64,000 bases of DNA. It comes from Arachnopeziza araneosa. Taxonomy: Eukaryota > Ascomycota > Leotiomycetes > Helotiales > Arachnopezizaceae. The position numbers and the translations under genes were made by a program. The stretch is from NCBI GenBank assembly GCA_003988855.1, contig QYAI01000138.1, forward strand, positions 52,330 through 116,329, in the 5' to 3' direction. Positions 32,957 to 44,255 of the stretch are shown here, piece by piece; the stretch's first letter is position 1, and the number at the start of each line of letters is the position of its first letter. The notes beneath the pieces were generated by a model, which searched no databases, was not told the DNA's origin, and saw nothing but the letters and a program-made list of their open reading frames with translations.

Positions 32957-33533
32957 GATGACGGAGTGCACAAGATGGCCGAAAGAAATTGGTGGGAAAG
33001 GTAGAGTGAGATAGCGAGCACGACAGCTTCAGGTTATCTAGAATTCTGGCCTTGTGGTGGGCTGGACTTAGGGAAAATTCACACGAAGAAAGGAAGAAAT
33101 GTGGAGGGGCAATGGCAGCCTGAATTATGCCTCAGGCTCTACTGGCAGCGTCCGGTTTGGATGGAGCAGCAGGTGCAACACCTGTTGGAGAACCGCGACA
33201 CTCGAAGCAGAGAAGGAACGGCGAGGAAGAGCCCACCTCCCTCTCCACGGTGACCCAAGTCCATCGTATCATTTAAAAGACTTCGACTTTATCTAGATCC
33301 CTCAGTGGATCTCGTGATTGAACATCTGACAGATCTTCCGATTGTTGTTGACCTTTGCCGAGATTTGATGGGAGAAGGGAAAAGGAGTGGCGTTGCCTTC
33401 CTGGACTCCGTCGTCACTTCGTATCCATCATCCCATCACCACCATTCCTCCTCTGCCACAACTACATCCTCTCTGCTCTCTCCAATATTCCGTTCCTTCG
33501 TGCGCACCACGATAACTGCCTCTTCCATCTATC
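32957..33533. promoter_or_regulatory. divergent upstream region, TCTP / SUR2
   Basis: About 0.58 kb shared upstream region. The part near SUR2 (33400-33530) is pyrimidine-rich on the plus strand, as is common just before fungal starts. No defined operator was identified. Confidence 0.45.
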
Positions 33534-34700
33534 ATGATGGCCAATCTTTCTGTTTTTCCCAATGGATCCGCGGCCCACGAACTGCCGCCGCTGCCTTCAT
33601 ACACTCTTTCGCCGGTCAAACCGGTCGTCCCCTTTATCCCCGATTTCTACCTTTCTCTTCTCCTCCCGGTCGTCGTCTACTGGGTTTTTTCTTTGTTTTG
33701 GCACTACATCGATACGAATGATATCTGGCCGCAGTACAGATTACATACTCCCGCCGAGATCCTGAAGCGAAATCATGTTTCGAAGTATGAAGTGGCACGC
33801 GATGTTATCGTACAACAGATCATTCAGACACTGGTAGCTGCAGCTCTGGGATATATGGAACCAGAAGAGGCCGCGGGCAGGGAGGAGTATGACATTGCTT
33901 GCTGGGCATTAAGATTAAGAATTGCGCAACGAGCCTTGCCTCATCTTCTCGGCCTCATCGGAATCAATGCTGTAGCAATTTCAAGGAACGTTGCTGGATC
34001 CCATCCAATTCTTGCCGGGGCTCTGGCAGGAGGGAAATATCCTTCGTTGACCATGGGATTGGATGTGGTCAGTGGATCTCCCGTTCCAGCTTTTGCTGCA
34101 TGGGAGATGTTCGTTGGCCGTGCTCTCTACTGGTATATTATTCCAGCCTTCCAATTCTGGATAGCAATCGTCATCATAGATACGTGGCAATACTTTCTTC
34201 ATCGGGCGATGCATATGAACAAGTGGTTGTACAGTAAGTTGGATCCGTGCAAAATCTCTGACCCTTCTAACAGACATTCAGCTACGTTCCATTCTCGACA
34301 CCACCGCTTATATGTTCCCTACGCCTTTGGCGCTTTGTACAATCACCCTTTCGAGGGGTTTCTCCTCGATACACTCGGAGCTGGTATAGCTTACAAATTG
34401 GCTGGCATGACCATCCAGCAAGGGATGGTATTCTTCACAATGTCAACCATCAAGACAATTGACGACCACTGTGGGTACTCTCTACCATGGGATCCTTTGC
34501 AGCATATCACCAGCAACAATGCAGGATACCACGACATTCACCATCAAAGCTGGGGCATCAAGACCAACTTCTCTCAGCCCTTCTTTACGTTCTGGGACGG
34601 GTTGTTAGGGACCATGTGGGTTGGGGATACGTCCTTGAGATACAGTAGAGACAAGAAAGCTGCGCAATTTAAGGTGGACGCGGAGAAGCTGGAATCGTGA
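33534..34700 (+). CDS. SUR2: sphinganine C4-hydroxylase
   Basis: Exons 33534-34233 and 34282-34700; 1119 nt, 372 aa. It makes phytosphingosine-type bases by hydroxylating sphinganine at C4 in the ER membrane, using a di-iron centre. The three His clusters of the fatty-acid hydroxylase superfamily are present: HRAMH (about residue 223), HSRHH (about 237) and HDIHH (about 317). At least three hydrophobic segments are visible (for example LSLLLPVVVYWVFSLFW). The 48-nt intron is a multiple of three and has no stop, so an unspliced reading stays open and would insert 16 residues before HSRHH. The spliced version (KWLYTTFHSRHHRLYVPYA) fits the family. The first of two adjacent ATGs was taken as start. 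Confidence 0.94.
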   Translation: MMANLSVFPNGSAAHELPPLPSYTLSPVKPVVPFIPDFYLSLLLPVVVYWVFSLFWHYIDTNDIWPQYRLHTPAEILKRNHVSKYEVARDVIVQQIIQTLVAAALGYMEPEEAAGREEYDIACWALRLRIAQRALPHLLGLIGINAVAISRNVAGSHPILAGALAGGKYPSLTMGLDVVSGSPVPAFAAWEMFVGRALYWYIIPAFQFWIAIVIIDTWQYFLHRAMHMNKWLYSKLDPCKISDPSNRHSATFHSRHHRLYVPYAFGALYNHPFEGFLLDTLGAGIAYKLAGMTIQQGMVFFTMSTIKTIDDHCGYSLPWDPLQHITSNNAGYHDIHHQSWGIKTNFSQPFFTFWDGLLGTMWVGDTSLRYSRDKKAAQFKVDAEKLES

Positions 34701-36764
34701 TTAATAATGTTTAATTGTGCACCCAAAGAATGATGTATCAATATGTGCTGGATTAAGTGATGACGGGTTCCTTTTTTTGCATTCTATCGATCGGTGTTTT
34801 AGGAGGTGGGTTGGATGGACCTTGAGGGCGTTATTGGTATTGGGAGTAATGATAATCAGAAGAAGCTGTCTTTGAGAGGCAGTCTCAACTTAATTGTAAA
34901 TGAGAGTTTCCCCTCGCCTCGGCTGTGCAAAACGCTTCAATTTTTGATTGCTATTTCAGTTCATCCTTTGATGGTTAAAGAGACTTGAGAGAAGTGTGCG
35001 GTCCATCCTTTCATCATGTTAGTAGTTGATATTGCTTCGAGGTGATACTTTCAATCCAGTATAAGCGTGAGAGCCAAATAGCGCGACTAGATCTGGTAGG
35101 AAAGAGGGAAGGCAGAGGGGGACTTGGTGGAAGATTGGTTTCTATCTCGAAGGATGGAGTCATGGCTAAAGACGGAACAAGAAGAAGCGTCTTACGACGG
35201 TCGTGGTAGCTGTTCTGCTTTGTTCCGGAAACAGAAGGGAAATGGGTGGCTTTTTTTTAGTGAAACGTAGGCGTTCATGCAAGCTGACGGTTTCAAAGAA
35301 AGCCGTTTGCAAGGAAATGAGAGAGAGAGAGAGCGGAGAAAAATAATGGAGAAAAGAAGCAAGAAGCAGGACCGGCCTGAGAGGCGAGCAATCAACTTTC
35401 TTTCTTCTTTGCTTCTTCTTTTTTTTTCTCTTTCGGCCAGCGTTTGGGGGATATTATTGGATAAATAGGAAGACGCATAGCAGGATATATCAACTTATTG
35501 CGCTTGAATTGAAACGAAACGAAACGAAACTGCCGGCCCTTGGCACTCTCATTTCACTTCATCTCATCTCATCTCATCTCAGGCCAGGTCTTTCTTTCAG
35601 GCTGTCGTCGCATTGACGCTGAGAGTAGTCGGTACCTAAATAGGTGCGGTACAGCTGGGTCGGGATGACATACCCGCGCTTAATTCTCCGAACAAGGAAT
35701 GGGGAGGGATCATGAACAGAGACGGGAGTCTGCAGGAGACTCGACAAAGAGCCTCACGATAGCGACTGAGATGATCATGCTTGCATCATCGTCTTCCTTT
35801 GCCGTTGACGTCTTTCTCCATCGTTTTGTGCTTGACTGGCCGGTCCTGCTTTCGCCTCGCGCGCATGCGTCTCAGCTCAGACTGGATTTCCGAGAAGCGG
35901 GATCATGGCGTCTTTGGGGGTATGTCGGGGTGATGCTGTTATTGGTGGTGCTGCTCACTAGACCCAGACATGGCTGGCCTCATTTCGCAGCAGCAGCAGC
36001 AGCAGCAGCATCATCATCGTTTGGTCCAATCTTTCGACGCTGATGCATTGCTTTCCCTGCCTTACTTGCTTTCTTTCTTTCTTTCTTTCTTTCCTCTGTT
36101 TCTACCTCTCTTTCTCTTCCTTCCCCTCCCCTCCCCTCCCATCTTCCTTCCTTCCTTCCTCCCTCTCTACCTTGCTCATTTATTTTAAAGTTGATGTGCG
36201 ACCACCCCAATCTAGGGTCTTCATCCCCAAATCCCGCACCTTCCCTGTGCTCATCATCAGCAATATCCTGGGTCGGTCGGCCGGTCTTGTCTGTGTTCCT
36301 CCCCTCTGGCTGTTCTTGTCCCCCTTCTGTTCCTGCATCCAGATTAGCCTTCCTTGGGTCCCCCAGCCTACCAGACACAAAACAAAATGCTTCACCCGCG
36401 CAACGATATCTTGTCGTTGTAGCATCATCCTATCCTCACCCTCCCAGTCCTTCTTAAGCGCCCCCGTTCATCAAACACCACCACCACCACGACGGCGCTT
36501 CCATCTAGCAAGAGACGCCCCGCCTCGTCTTCTGACTGGTCGATAAAAGCAACACTCCAATCTCACCTCCTCCTAAACTGCCTTTCTCAAACCTCGCGCC
36601 TATCCAGTTACGCCTCCTTAAGTCTCGGCTTTTCCTCATCACTAAAGACCTGAAGCGCACTGCACCGCACCTCATCTTTTTCTTCTTCTTCAGAACTCTT
36701 CCTTCTACCACCACTCCAGGTTTATAATTCTTTCGGGCTGGTTCCGAGACCCTGATCTACCAAC
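34701..36764. other. long repeat-rich intergenic region and leader
   Basis: About 2 kb between SUR2 and the glycogen-binding protein gene. It holds many simple repeats: (GA)n at 35319-35333, (GAAAC)4 at 35511-35530, (ATCTC)4 at 35561-35580, (CAG)7-8 at 35988-36010 and (CTTT)n at 36069-36092. A strongly pyrimidine-rich stretch runs on to the next ATG. Open frames here (35699-36043, 36043-36546) are low-complexity by-products of the repeats. It is likely the promoter and long 5' leader of the downstream gene. Confidence 0.55.
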
Positions 36765-38818
36765 ATGGATACTGCCCTTATAACGTTCATGATGTTAGTC
36801 AACACTTTATTTCATCTCCTCTAGATCTCACGGCTGTGGTCCTTCCCTTGTTGTTCTGTCGTTGTTTGTTTTCTTAGCTTGTTCCTGTCCGATTCAAGTT
36901 TTTACCTCAGGTTGTGTCAACACTTCTCGTCAAATATCCGAGCACTTGCGACGTTTGCGTGTTTGCCCACCTGAAAAATCATGGCTTTCCACTTGAAATG
37001 AAGTTTCTTCACATCTACTCATATTGCACTAGCATCTGCAGTTAATTCGACATCTTTCCTTTTGTCTAACCTGAGGTCAGATCCGAGCAATGCCATCTTC
37101 CTCGCTTGTTCGAATCTACTAGGAAAGGGGCGCCTGCCCTATATGACCCCTGATTATAGGGTAGTGGTGGGAAGTCCGTCCATCCGAAAATCCCTAGGAC
37201 TCGTGCTGTATGGCCATGGTGTTTATCTACCACAATTGCCAATATAGTTGCGGCATTCTTCCTAGATCTCTTACCATATCCACTCATGGCGATAGGATGG
37301 TATCCTTGCTTCACTTAGCTAACCATGATCTTGCAGTCAAACGTCCCCTTCCACTCAGTCGGTTCATCTAATCGGATCATGGGACAATTTCGCGAAACAT
37401 TATCCGATGGAACGCGACATCAGACGCGCTCGAGATCAGTGGCGCGGGTGTTATGCTTTCGAAAACATCATCTGCGATGGAGATGGGGGTAGCAGTCCCG
37501 AAAGAACAGGCGGTTTGAAGATGGGTTCCACTTATTATTACTACGTATGTTGTTCATGTACTCGAAACAGTAAACAATAGGACTGATGTTTATATAGTAT
37601 GAGTTGGATGACGGCACAGAACATTACGACGCGACAATCCCATTTACTACTTCTTGCCCGTTCCTTCCAGGCCAGCCAGTCAACCTTCTCTGGGTGCCAA
37701 TTGAGGTCCAACCACTTCGATACCGTAGTGTTTCAATGAGTTCAATAGCGAATGAGGATATCAAAACGATGAATCCAAAAGACAAGTTCATGACACCCCG
37801 GGCACCGCCAGCACCGCCGTCGCTATCTAGACTTAACACGTCAACTTCCGTTCTCGCAAAGAAACGCTCAGCTCGATCACTGTCCCCTAAAACGGAGAAA
37901 AGTCCCTGGTCACCCAGATTATTCTTTGGTCTTCGATCCCCCGGCATCCAAGATATCGATAAACGCGGTCGATCTCCATCCTTAAGCAAAGCTTCCCATG
38001 ATACTGTTACTTCTAATAGTATCTCTTCGTCCGTCAAAGCATACGACGCGCATAAAGTTCAGTCGCTTACTCACGCCCGATCTGATTCTCCGCAGCTGTT
38101 CAAGCGTGCACATTCTCGGTCTTCATCTCCAGTAAAAAGTATTACTCAGGACACTACATTACGTAGCCCCAATGGCCTTTTCATCCCGGATGACATTACT
38201 GAAGAAGTCGAGGATGATGACAATTTTGCAAGCCTAGTGAATCGGACTTCTATGAATGAGAAGGGAATTCTCACACCTCTTGCGCCTCCACCTTCGGGTC
38301 GTCGGTCACCACGTGCAACGAAGGATACCTCCAAACCTCTTCCACAACTCCCTGAGGAAGGGATTTTGCTTTTATCACGCCACTATTTAAGGCCCACTGT
38401 ATCAGCTGCTGAGCTGCCAAGATCTCATTTCTCGGTATCAACAGTAGCCACGAACGTGACATCGCCATCGGAAAGCCATTTTGGTCTCACCGAGACCCAA
38501 TCATTGGATGGCCTCAATGACGATGACGATCTTACAGCAGACATAGGCAGTGGCGACGAATTCACATATAGTCCAGTACTGGCTGATAGTCCATTAGGAG
38601 GCTTCGGTGGCTATAGTCTACCCGATGGAGGTTACGGTTCTGAGCAGACAGTGAAGAATCATGACCCGCTCTCCCAGTTAACTCAAACTGCGAGCCGTAC
38701 GACGTTTGGTACTCCTGCATTTTCTGCCGTGACTGGATCCGAGGTGGAGAGCATGACAGCTTTGGAGCAACTCCTTAGCGAGATGGGCTATCTAGGGGAT
38801 ATGATTGTCGGCAAATAA
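36765..38818 (+). CDS. AMPK-type glycogen-binding (CBM48-like) domain protein
   Basis: Three exons: 36765-36793, 37337-37544, 37598-38818; 1458 nt, 485 aa. Exon 1 codes only MDTALITFM plus part of one codon, and is followed by a 543-nt intron. Residues about 12-110 look like the CBM48/AMPK1_CBM fold: SVHLIGSWDNF, then QWRGCYAFENIICDGD, GGLKMGSTYYYY, YELDDGTEHYD and CPFLPGQPVNLLWVP. The rest is Ser/Pro-rich and disordered (RSLSPKTEKSPWSPRL) with a short conserved-looking C-terminus (TALEQLLSEMGYLGDMIVG). Such modules bind glycogen or related glucans in AMPK beta subunits and glycogen phosphatase partners. This is not an AMPK beta subunit, since the C-terminal kinase-binding domain is missing. 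Its role is unknown. Confidence 0.82.
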
Positions 38819-39219
38819 TGCTTGAGTGTGTCTCTGGAAGTTGAAACCTGCAAGCAGTTTGACATATTTTATGTTCTATTGGTGTTTCCTGTGCAGCATG
38901 ATGAGATTTAGCATGGAGTTCGGTGGGAAATATTCTAAATGAAACCAGTGTGCATTTCACTTGCGACGAAGCGAATTCGATACGCGAGCGTGGTTAAGCC
39001 ACAGCTTCTGCTGTTTTGTGTCCATGGCTGTACCTAGTTGGCATACCTTTTAGACAGAGGCATGATGGAATAATATAATGTTAAAAATATCTTTCTTCAG
39101 TCCTCTTGTCTAACTCCGACTGCGAAACAGAAACTAGCGATAATTATCGCCTCTATTTAGGAGATATAAGAGGCTTGATATCAACAAATATACTACTAAA
39201 CTTTGTCTCCACGACCATT
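38819..39219. other. convergent 3' flanks
   Basis: Spacer between two convergent genes. No element was recognised. Confidence 0.5.
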
Positions 39220-41902
39220 CTATCGATATGCAATATTGCAAGCCCACATTGTAACTAAAATCAAACATAACCTCCACTTCAGCTTCCCGGACAAGCCGAT
39301 CTTATAGTGATCGTGTCTGACAATACTGACTCCGCTCTTATTATATAGCCACCCATCTCTGGATGAATCTCCTTTGATAGTTTGCGTTTGTGGCAAGACT
39401 TCAGGGGAGCGCTTTGCATCAAATGCTTGCAAATAACTCCGTCTCTGGCCTAATAAAGGAGCTCGTACAATCCACGATGTCAAATTTTGTGTTGCATCTG
39501 CAGTCTTCCAACTCACCCATAAGAAGATAACGCTGAGGATAGCCACTTCAACCCAACGATTCCAGAGCCCAAGCCTGAGTAAACCCTTCGCATCTCCCGC
39601 CAGCCAGATGTGATATTGCAAAACATATGTCTCAAGAGAATACCGTCCCAGCCACGCAAAGACCACACTGTGATAGTCACGTAATGCGCGATGGCTATTG
39701 CGGAGTGTAACGAAGGCTAGAACTGGAAGAAAGGATATATAGGGCTGCCACTTATTGTATTCTTGTTTGCTTGGCGAGCGCCACGCGAGTGTCCAGAAGC
39801 CTGAGAGTAGTCCCAATGAACAAAGAATTAGGATTGTTTTGGCCATGCGGTGATGGTTGGAGGCAGCTTGCAAAATAGCATCGATCGACGTGCGAGAGGG
39901 TCTGCCAGAAAGCTTAAGGTGAGGAATGCGATGGGCGATATGGGCAGTGATCATTCCTACATAGACGATGTACATATCTAGGAATATCCGAAACCGCCAT
40001 TCCTTTACATCCCACGAGATGGCACACGTATAGTTGAGTATAGAGGCTAGAAGCTCTGGTATACCAGGTATCCTGACAAGCCCAGTTGTTATCACAGCTG
40101 ACACTAGTAATTTAGTGACGAAAAAGGTAGTATTGGAGTTGTGAGTGTACCACACGCTCATTGTAAGGTAGATTACCAGAAACCAGAAGCTGACCAGTGG
40201 CGCAAAGTAGTAGAATAAATAATCGGTACGCATGAGAAAAGGGAGGGTGCAGCTCAACAGATTAAGCCTGATTAAAACATGCGAGACTCGGTCAAGAGAG
40301 AAATCCTTCTTCTCAAGAAAGTAAATCGTGTGTCCATATCCTGTCAAGAACAAATACGAAGCAACGAAGAGTCGAACAAGCTGGTAGATCCAAAGGATCT
40401 CAGATCCATGCGTAAAGTGATAAACCAAGATCAAAGCTTGCATCCACCCCTTCCACTCGTCTGTCTGACTGCGAGAAAGGAATCCAACATTCTTTATTGA
40501 ATTCGAGGTGTTTCCAGTGGCACCCGTGACTGATTTTGTAATCGACATAAAGCCACTAATAGCAACAGCAGAGCATGCAAGAAGAAACTCTTTCATTCGA
40601 AACTGCTTGTGGGATTTCTCGAAAAGCTGTGTGCGATCTGCGTAGAAACAGTAACACAAAACGAGGCCAAAAACCGCTAAAGAACCTAATCTTTCCTTGG
40701 GGAGTAGAAGGTGGCCAATCTGCAAGGAACACTTCCTGCAAATGAATCTAGCTAGGGGAATTAACAACATGCTGGAAACAATTAAGATCCACTGTATTAG
40801 CCCTAGTTTGACATAGTTGCTGCAACACGTTCGATCAAAGGGATACCTCGTCGAATCGGCATTGCAACGAAGATTGAGGAGAATATCTGCTTTCTTGTAG
40901 GCCACGCTATCAATCACATGTAGGCCACTCTCTTCGTATTCTTCACCACCAGACCAAGTCATTAGATTATAGCTCCAGCTGATATCAGCACCAGAATAGG
41001 CTGAAGCTTGTTGTAAGTAGTCATTCATTTGATCAATCTTCTCTGGTGTAATTGTTATCTCTCGCGATGGAGATAAGGACTGATATCGAGGGACCTGGAC
41101 CGGTGCTAACAGGAGCAAGTTTGATGAAGAAGCAAGCGATAAACGCGAGAGTGTAGAGAGTGAATTCCCCTCGAGAGAGTGGTCCATATGAGGAATAATA
41201 GCATCGATTGAATCCTTGAATGCTTTGAAAAAATTCTCGTCGCCATGCCTGGCATGCCATAGTCCTGGAGCACCGAGTAAAATCATGCTCGCACTTTGAT
41301 TGAATATATTGCCCGCCGTTAACACCGCGTCCGGTTTGAATCTTGACAGCTCTTCCATCAAAAGTGTCGAATTTAGCCAGGGATCCCAGATGAACTGAAC
41401 CGTCACACTAGACGAGGTGAATTCCAAGTTTTGGTGTTTTTGGTCTATGTCCATGTCAACCATTCTTTCCTCAGCCCTATCTTGATCCATCTTCTTCGAA
41501 ACAGCCCAGAAAACCTGACGAGTTGTGGAATCCCCGATGAAAACAATCCTCTGCGCCTGGAAGCATTTTTGAATATCCTCTCGCTTGTAATCGTGCATCA
41601 TGCACCCTGGTGGCTGCCAATTTTGGAAGGGATTCCCGAGACTGAAGCTGGAACCTGGGTCAAGCCATTCTCCGTGATTTAGAAGAGCTTCACACTTAAA
41701 TGGATCTGAGGCATCTAGGCCAATACACAGTATTAGTGAGGATATTCTATTCGAACTATACGGGCCGAGGAGACCTACCAATCCAGCAATATCTGTAGAT
41801 TACAGCAGCTATGAGGAGGGAAATCAACGTTTGGAAGAATCGCCTGATTGCTCCATTTGCTCGATCTCGGCTCCACGAGCTTGTTGGATTGGAGGGTAGC
41901 AT
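39220..41902 (-). CDS. Cas1/CASD1-like PC-esterase plus multispan acyltransferase
   Basis: Exons 41902-41779 and 41714-39220; 2619 nt, 872 aa. Exon 1 supplies an N-terminal membrane anchor (TLISLLIAAVIYRYCW) missing if only the long frame is read. A lumenal SGNH/PC-esterase domain follows, with block I VFIGDSTTRQ (Ser about 104) and a His in SGLH (about 307). The C-terminal half has about ten or more hydrophobic spans with GFLSRSQTDEWKGWMQALIL, LFLTGYGH and LGRYSLETYVLQYHIWLAGD, typical of the Cas1 O-acetyltransferase domain. The family O-acetylates Golgi or surface glycans: CAS1 in Cryptococcus capsule, CASD1 on sialic acid. The acceptor here is unknown. The residue at the usual catalytic Asp of DxxH is Ser. 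Confidence 0.87.
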
Positions 41903-42823
41903 CTCAGGTCATCATACAAAGATTGCTGGATAGAACAGAACGCTCGGTAAGAGACTCGATTTGTTCTTCCTAGGTGCGTAGTAGAGACGGAATTGTGCTG
42001 TCGTGTGCTGAACTACCAAATCTGGCCAAGGGTGCACTCCTGGTAAGAAGAGAACGACAAACCGAGGTAGGAGGTGGGAGATGACGCTTCAATCACAGTG
42101 GGATCTGATTGCCAAGTCCGGTGAATCAGAGGGACTTACGTTTTCTTGGAGCAAAGAGAAGATAAGAAGAGACGACAACGGAATAGAAGAGAAAATAACA
42201 TCGTAGCTTGACAGAAGCTCTCGAGTGAGCGTGAGCAGTCGCGACTCACAAATAGACAATGTCCGTCCAGACCCTGTAGTAGAAGTAGGTGGATAGGAAC
42301 TGTCGAGGTCCAGTGCTCCTGCTCAAGTCGGTGAACTGCAGGCATTGTCTTGGCATCAGGACGGGCAGTGATAAGCTGGGAGATACTAGTAGCCTAGGCC
42401 TTTGTAATAATATCCTGCGCCACGGTGGTACTGTTAGCCCAGTTTAGATATCATATAAAAAGAATGAGAGGCTTTTTCTTAGTAGAGTCATGAAAACTTT
42501 TCTGTAAAGAAGAGGCATGAACGGAGAAAGCCACCAAAGGCTTCGCTGCTGGAGTAGGTACCGTACGGGAAGACTACGGTGACCTCATCTCGTGCCTCAG
42601 GTAGTCCGGCTCACAACTGCATTGCTACAACAGCAACAACAAAGGACGAACCTCTTCTTGTCTTCCTACGCAACAAAGCTTGATCACGCTCTGCTGCCTG
42701 TTTACAATAGGTAGCAACGCTTGCTCTCATACCCAATGATATCAACCTCGTCATTTGCAATTCTTAAGCCAACAACTTACCTTACGAATACGTCCCATCG
42801 CTATTAATATAGCCCACTTCAAA
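41903..42823. promoter_or_regulatory. divergent upstream region, Cas1-like / SLC35F6-like
   Basis: About 0.9 kb between divergent starts of two membrane-protein genes. No gene is supported within it and no defined operator was identified. Confidence 0.45.
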
Positions 42824-44255
42824 ATGGCGGCCAAAACACTCGTTCCTCTGCTGATTGCGATGATGCTTTTGACCGGAGTCTGCAATACTCTGCTCACTAA
42901 ATACCAGGCTGGTACTTTTCTCGGACAGAAGCGCACCCTCTAACTTTTCCTTAGGACAATGTTTGCGTAAGAGACTGTGATGATCCTCAAAAGCGTGAGA
43001 CTTTTGAGCAGCCCGTGATTCAAACAGTAAATATTCCCTCCTAAATTCCCTTTTTCTTCTTCTAATACTCTGCAGGTGCAAATGTTCATCGGAGAGATGG
43101 GCTCCTGGCTCTTTGTCGGAGCTTACTATCTCTACCAGCGATATGTCACTCGCTCGGCCATTGCTCAAGGAAATGGATACGAACCACTAAACACTCAAGA
43201 AGACGGAACATTAGACGATGACGACACAAATAGTGTCCATTCTAGTACACCCATTAATCCAGCACTCAAATCGATGGTCGTTGACCTCGAGGATAGGGCG
43301 CCTTTAACGGGGTGGAGAATAATTCTTTTGAGCCTCCCAGCTATATGTGACATCTGCGGAACTACACTCATGAACGTGGGCTTATTGTTTGTTGTACCAT
43401 CAATCTATCAGATGACTCGAGGAGCATTGGTACTATTTGTAGGACTTTTCAGCGTCATCTTCCTGAAACGAACTTTGCACTTATTCCAGTGGTTTGCGCT
43501 GGTCACTGTTGTCCTTGGAGTTGGCATAGTAGGCTTGGCTGGTGCACTCTACAAGGATCAAAGGGCTGCGCCTACCGCTTTCTTGCTTGCGAAAGAGGCT
43601 GCTGTTCTTTTGATTAGAGAAGCAAGAACCCCTGAAGCCGTCCGTACCATCATCGGCGTCTTCCTAATTGCAGGCGCCCAGATATTTACTGCCTCTCAAT
43701 TCGTCCTTGAGGAGTATATTTTGGAGAAATATGCTCTCGAGCCACTGAAAGTTGTGGGATGGGAAGGAATCTTCGGATTCTTAGTCACTGTTCTTGGTAT
43801 GATTGTCATGCATTTGGCAGTTGGCAGGACGGCCGAGGGAAAGTATGGATATTTCGATATTGCCGAAGGGTGGAGGGAGATAACATCATATAAATCGATT
43901 GGAGTATCAAGCATCCTCATCATGATTAGTATAGGGTAAGTTGACCTCCTCTACCATCTCAGAATCCTCTGAGTTAATTTCCTACAGCGGCTTCAACTAT
44001 TTCGGACTGTCCGTAACTCGGAATGTGAGCGCGACTGCGAGGTCTACGATTGACACCTGTAGAACATTGTTTATTTGGATCGTCTCTCTCTTTCTTGGCT
44101 GGGAAAGCTTTAAATGGCTTCAGGTTCTTGGCTTCGCATTACTGGTGTATGGGACTTTCTTGTTCAACGGGCTTGTTCGAGCTCCTCTAGATCGATGTCT
44201 TGTCAGGGATGTAGAGGAACTGCTTCCTGATGCCGAGCCTATCGAGCATCAGTGA
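42824..44255 (+). CDS. SLC35F6-like (drug/metabolite transporter superfamily) membrane protein
   Basis: Four exons: 42824-42907, 42955-43026, 43076-43935, 43988-44255; 1284 nt, 427 aa. Hydrophobic spans begin at once (LVPLLIAMMLLTGVCNTLLT) and continue (SWLFVGAYYLYQ, GLLFVVPSIYQMTRGALVLF, FIWIVSLFLGWESFKWLQVLGF), about ten in all. A loop around CVRDCDDPQKRETFEQPVIQ after span 1 and the TRGALVLFVG segment recall the SLC35F6/nucleotide-sugar-transporter-like group, whose members sit in vacuolar/lysosomal or Golgi membranes. The substrate is unknown. Intron 1 (42908-42954, 47 nt) begins with GC (CAG|GCTGGT) and ends TTAG. The only nearby GT donor would cause an early stop, so a GC-AG intron is preferred. 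Divergent to the Cas1-like gene. Confidence 0.85.

Noticed and set aside
35699..36546. Open frames over the CAG and CTTT microsatellites
   Set aside because: Their length comes from simple repeats that lack stops in one frame. The encoded peptides are low-complexity.
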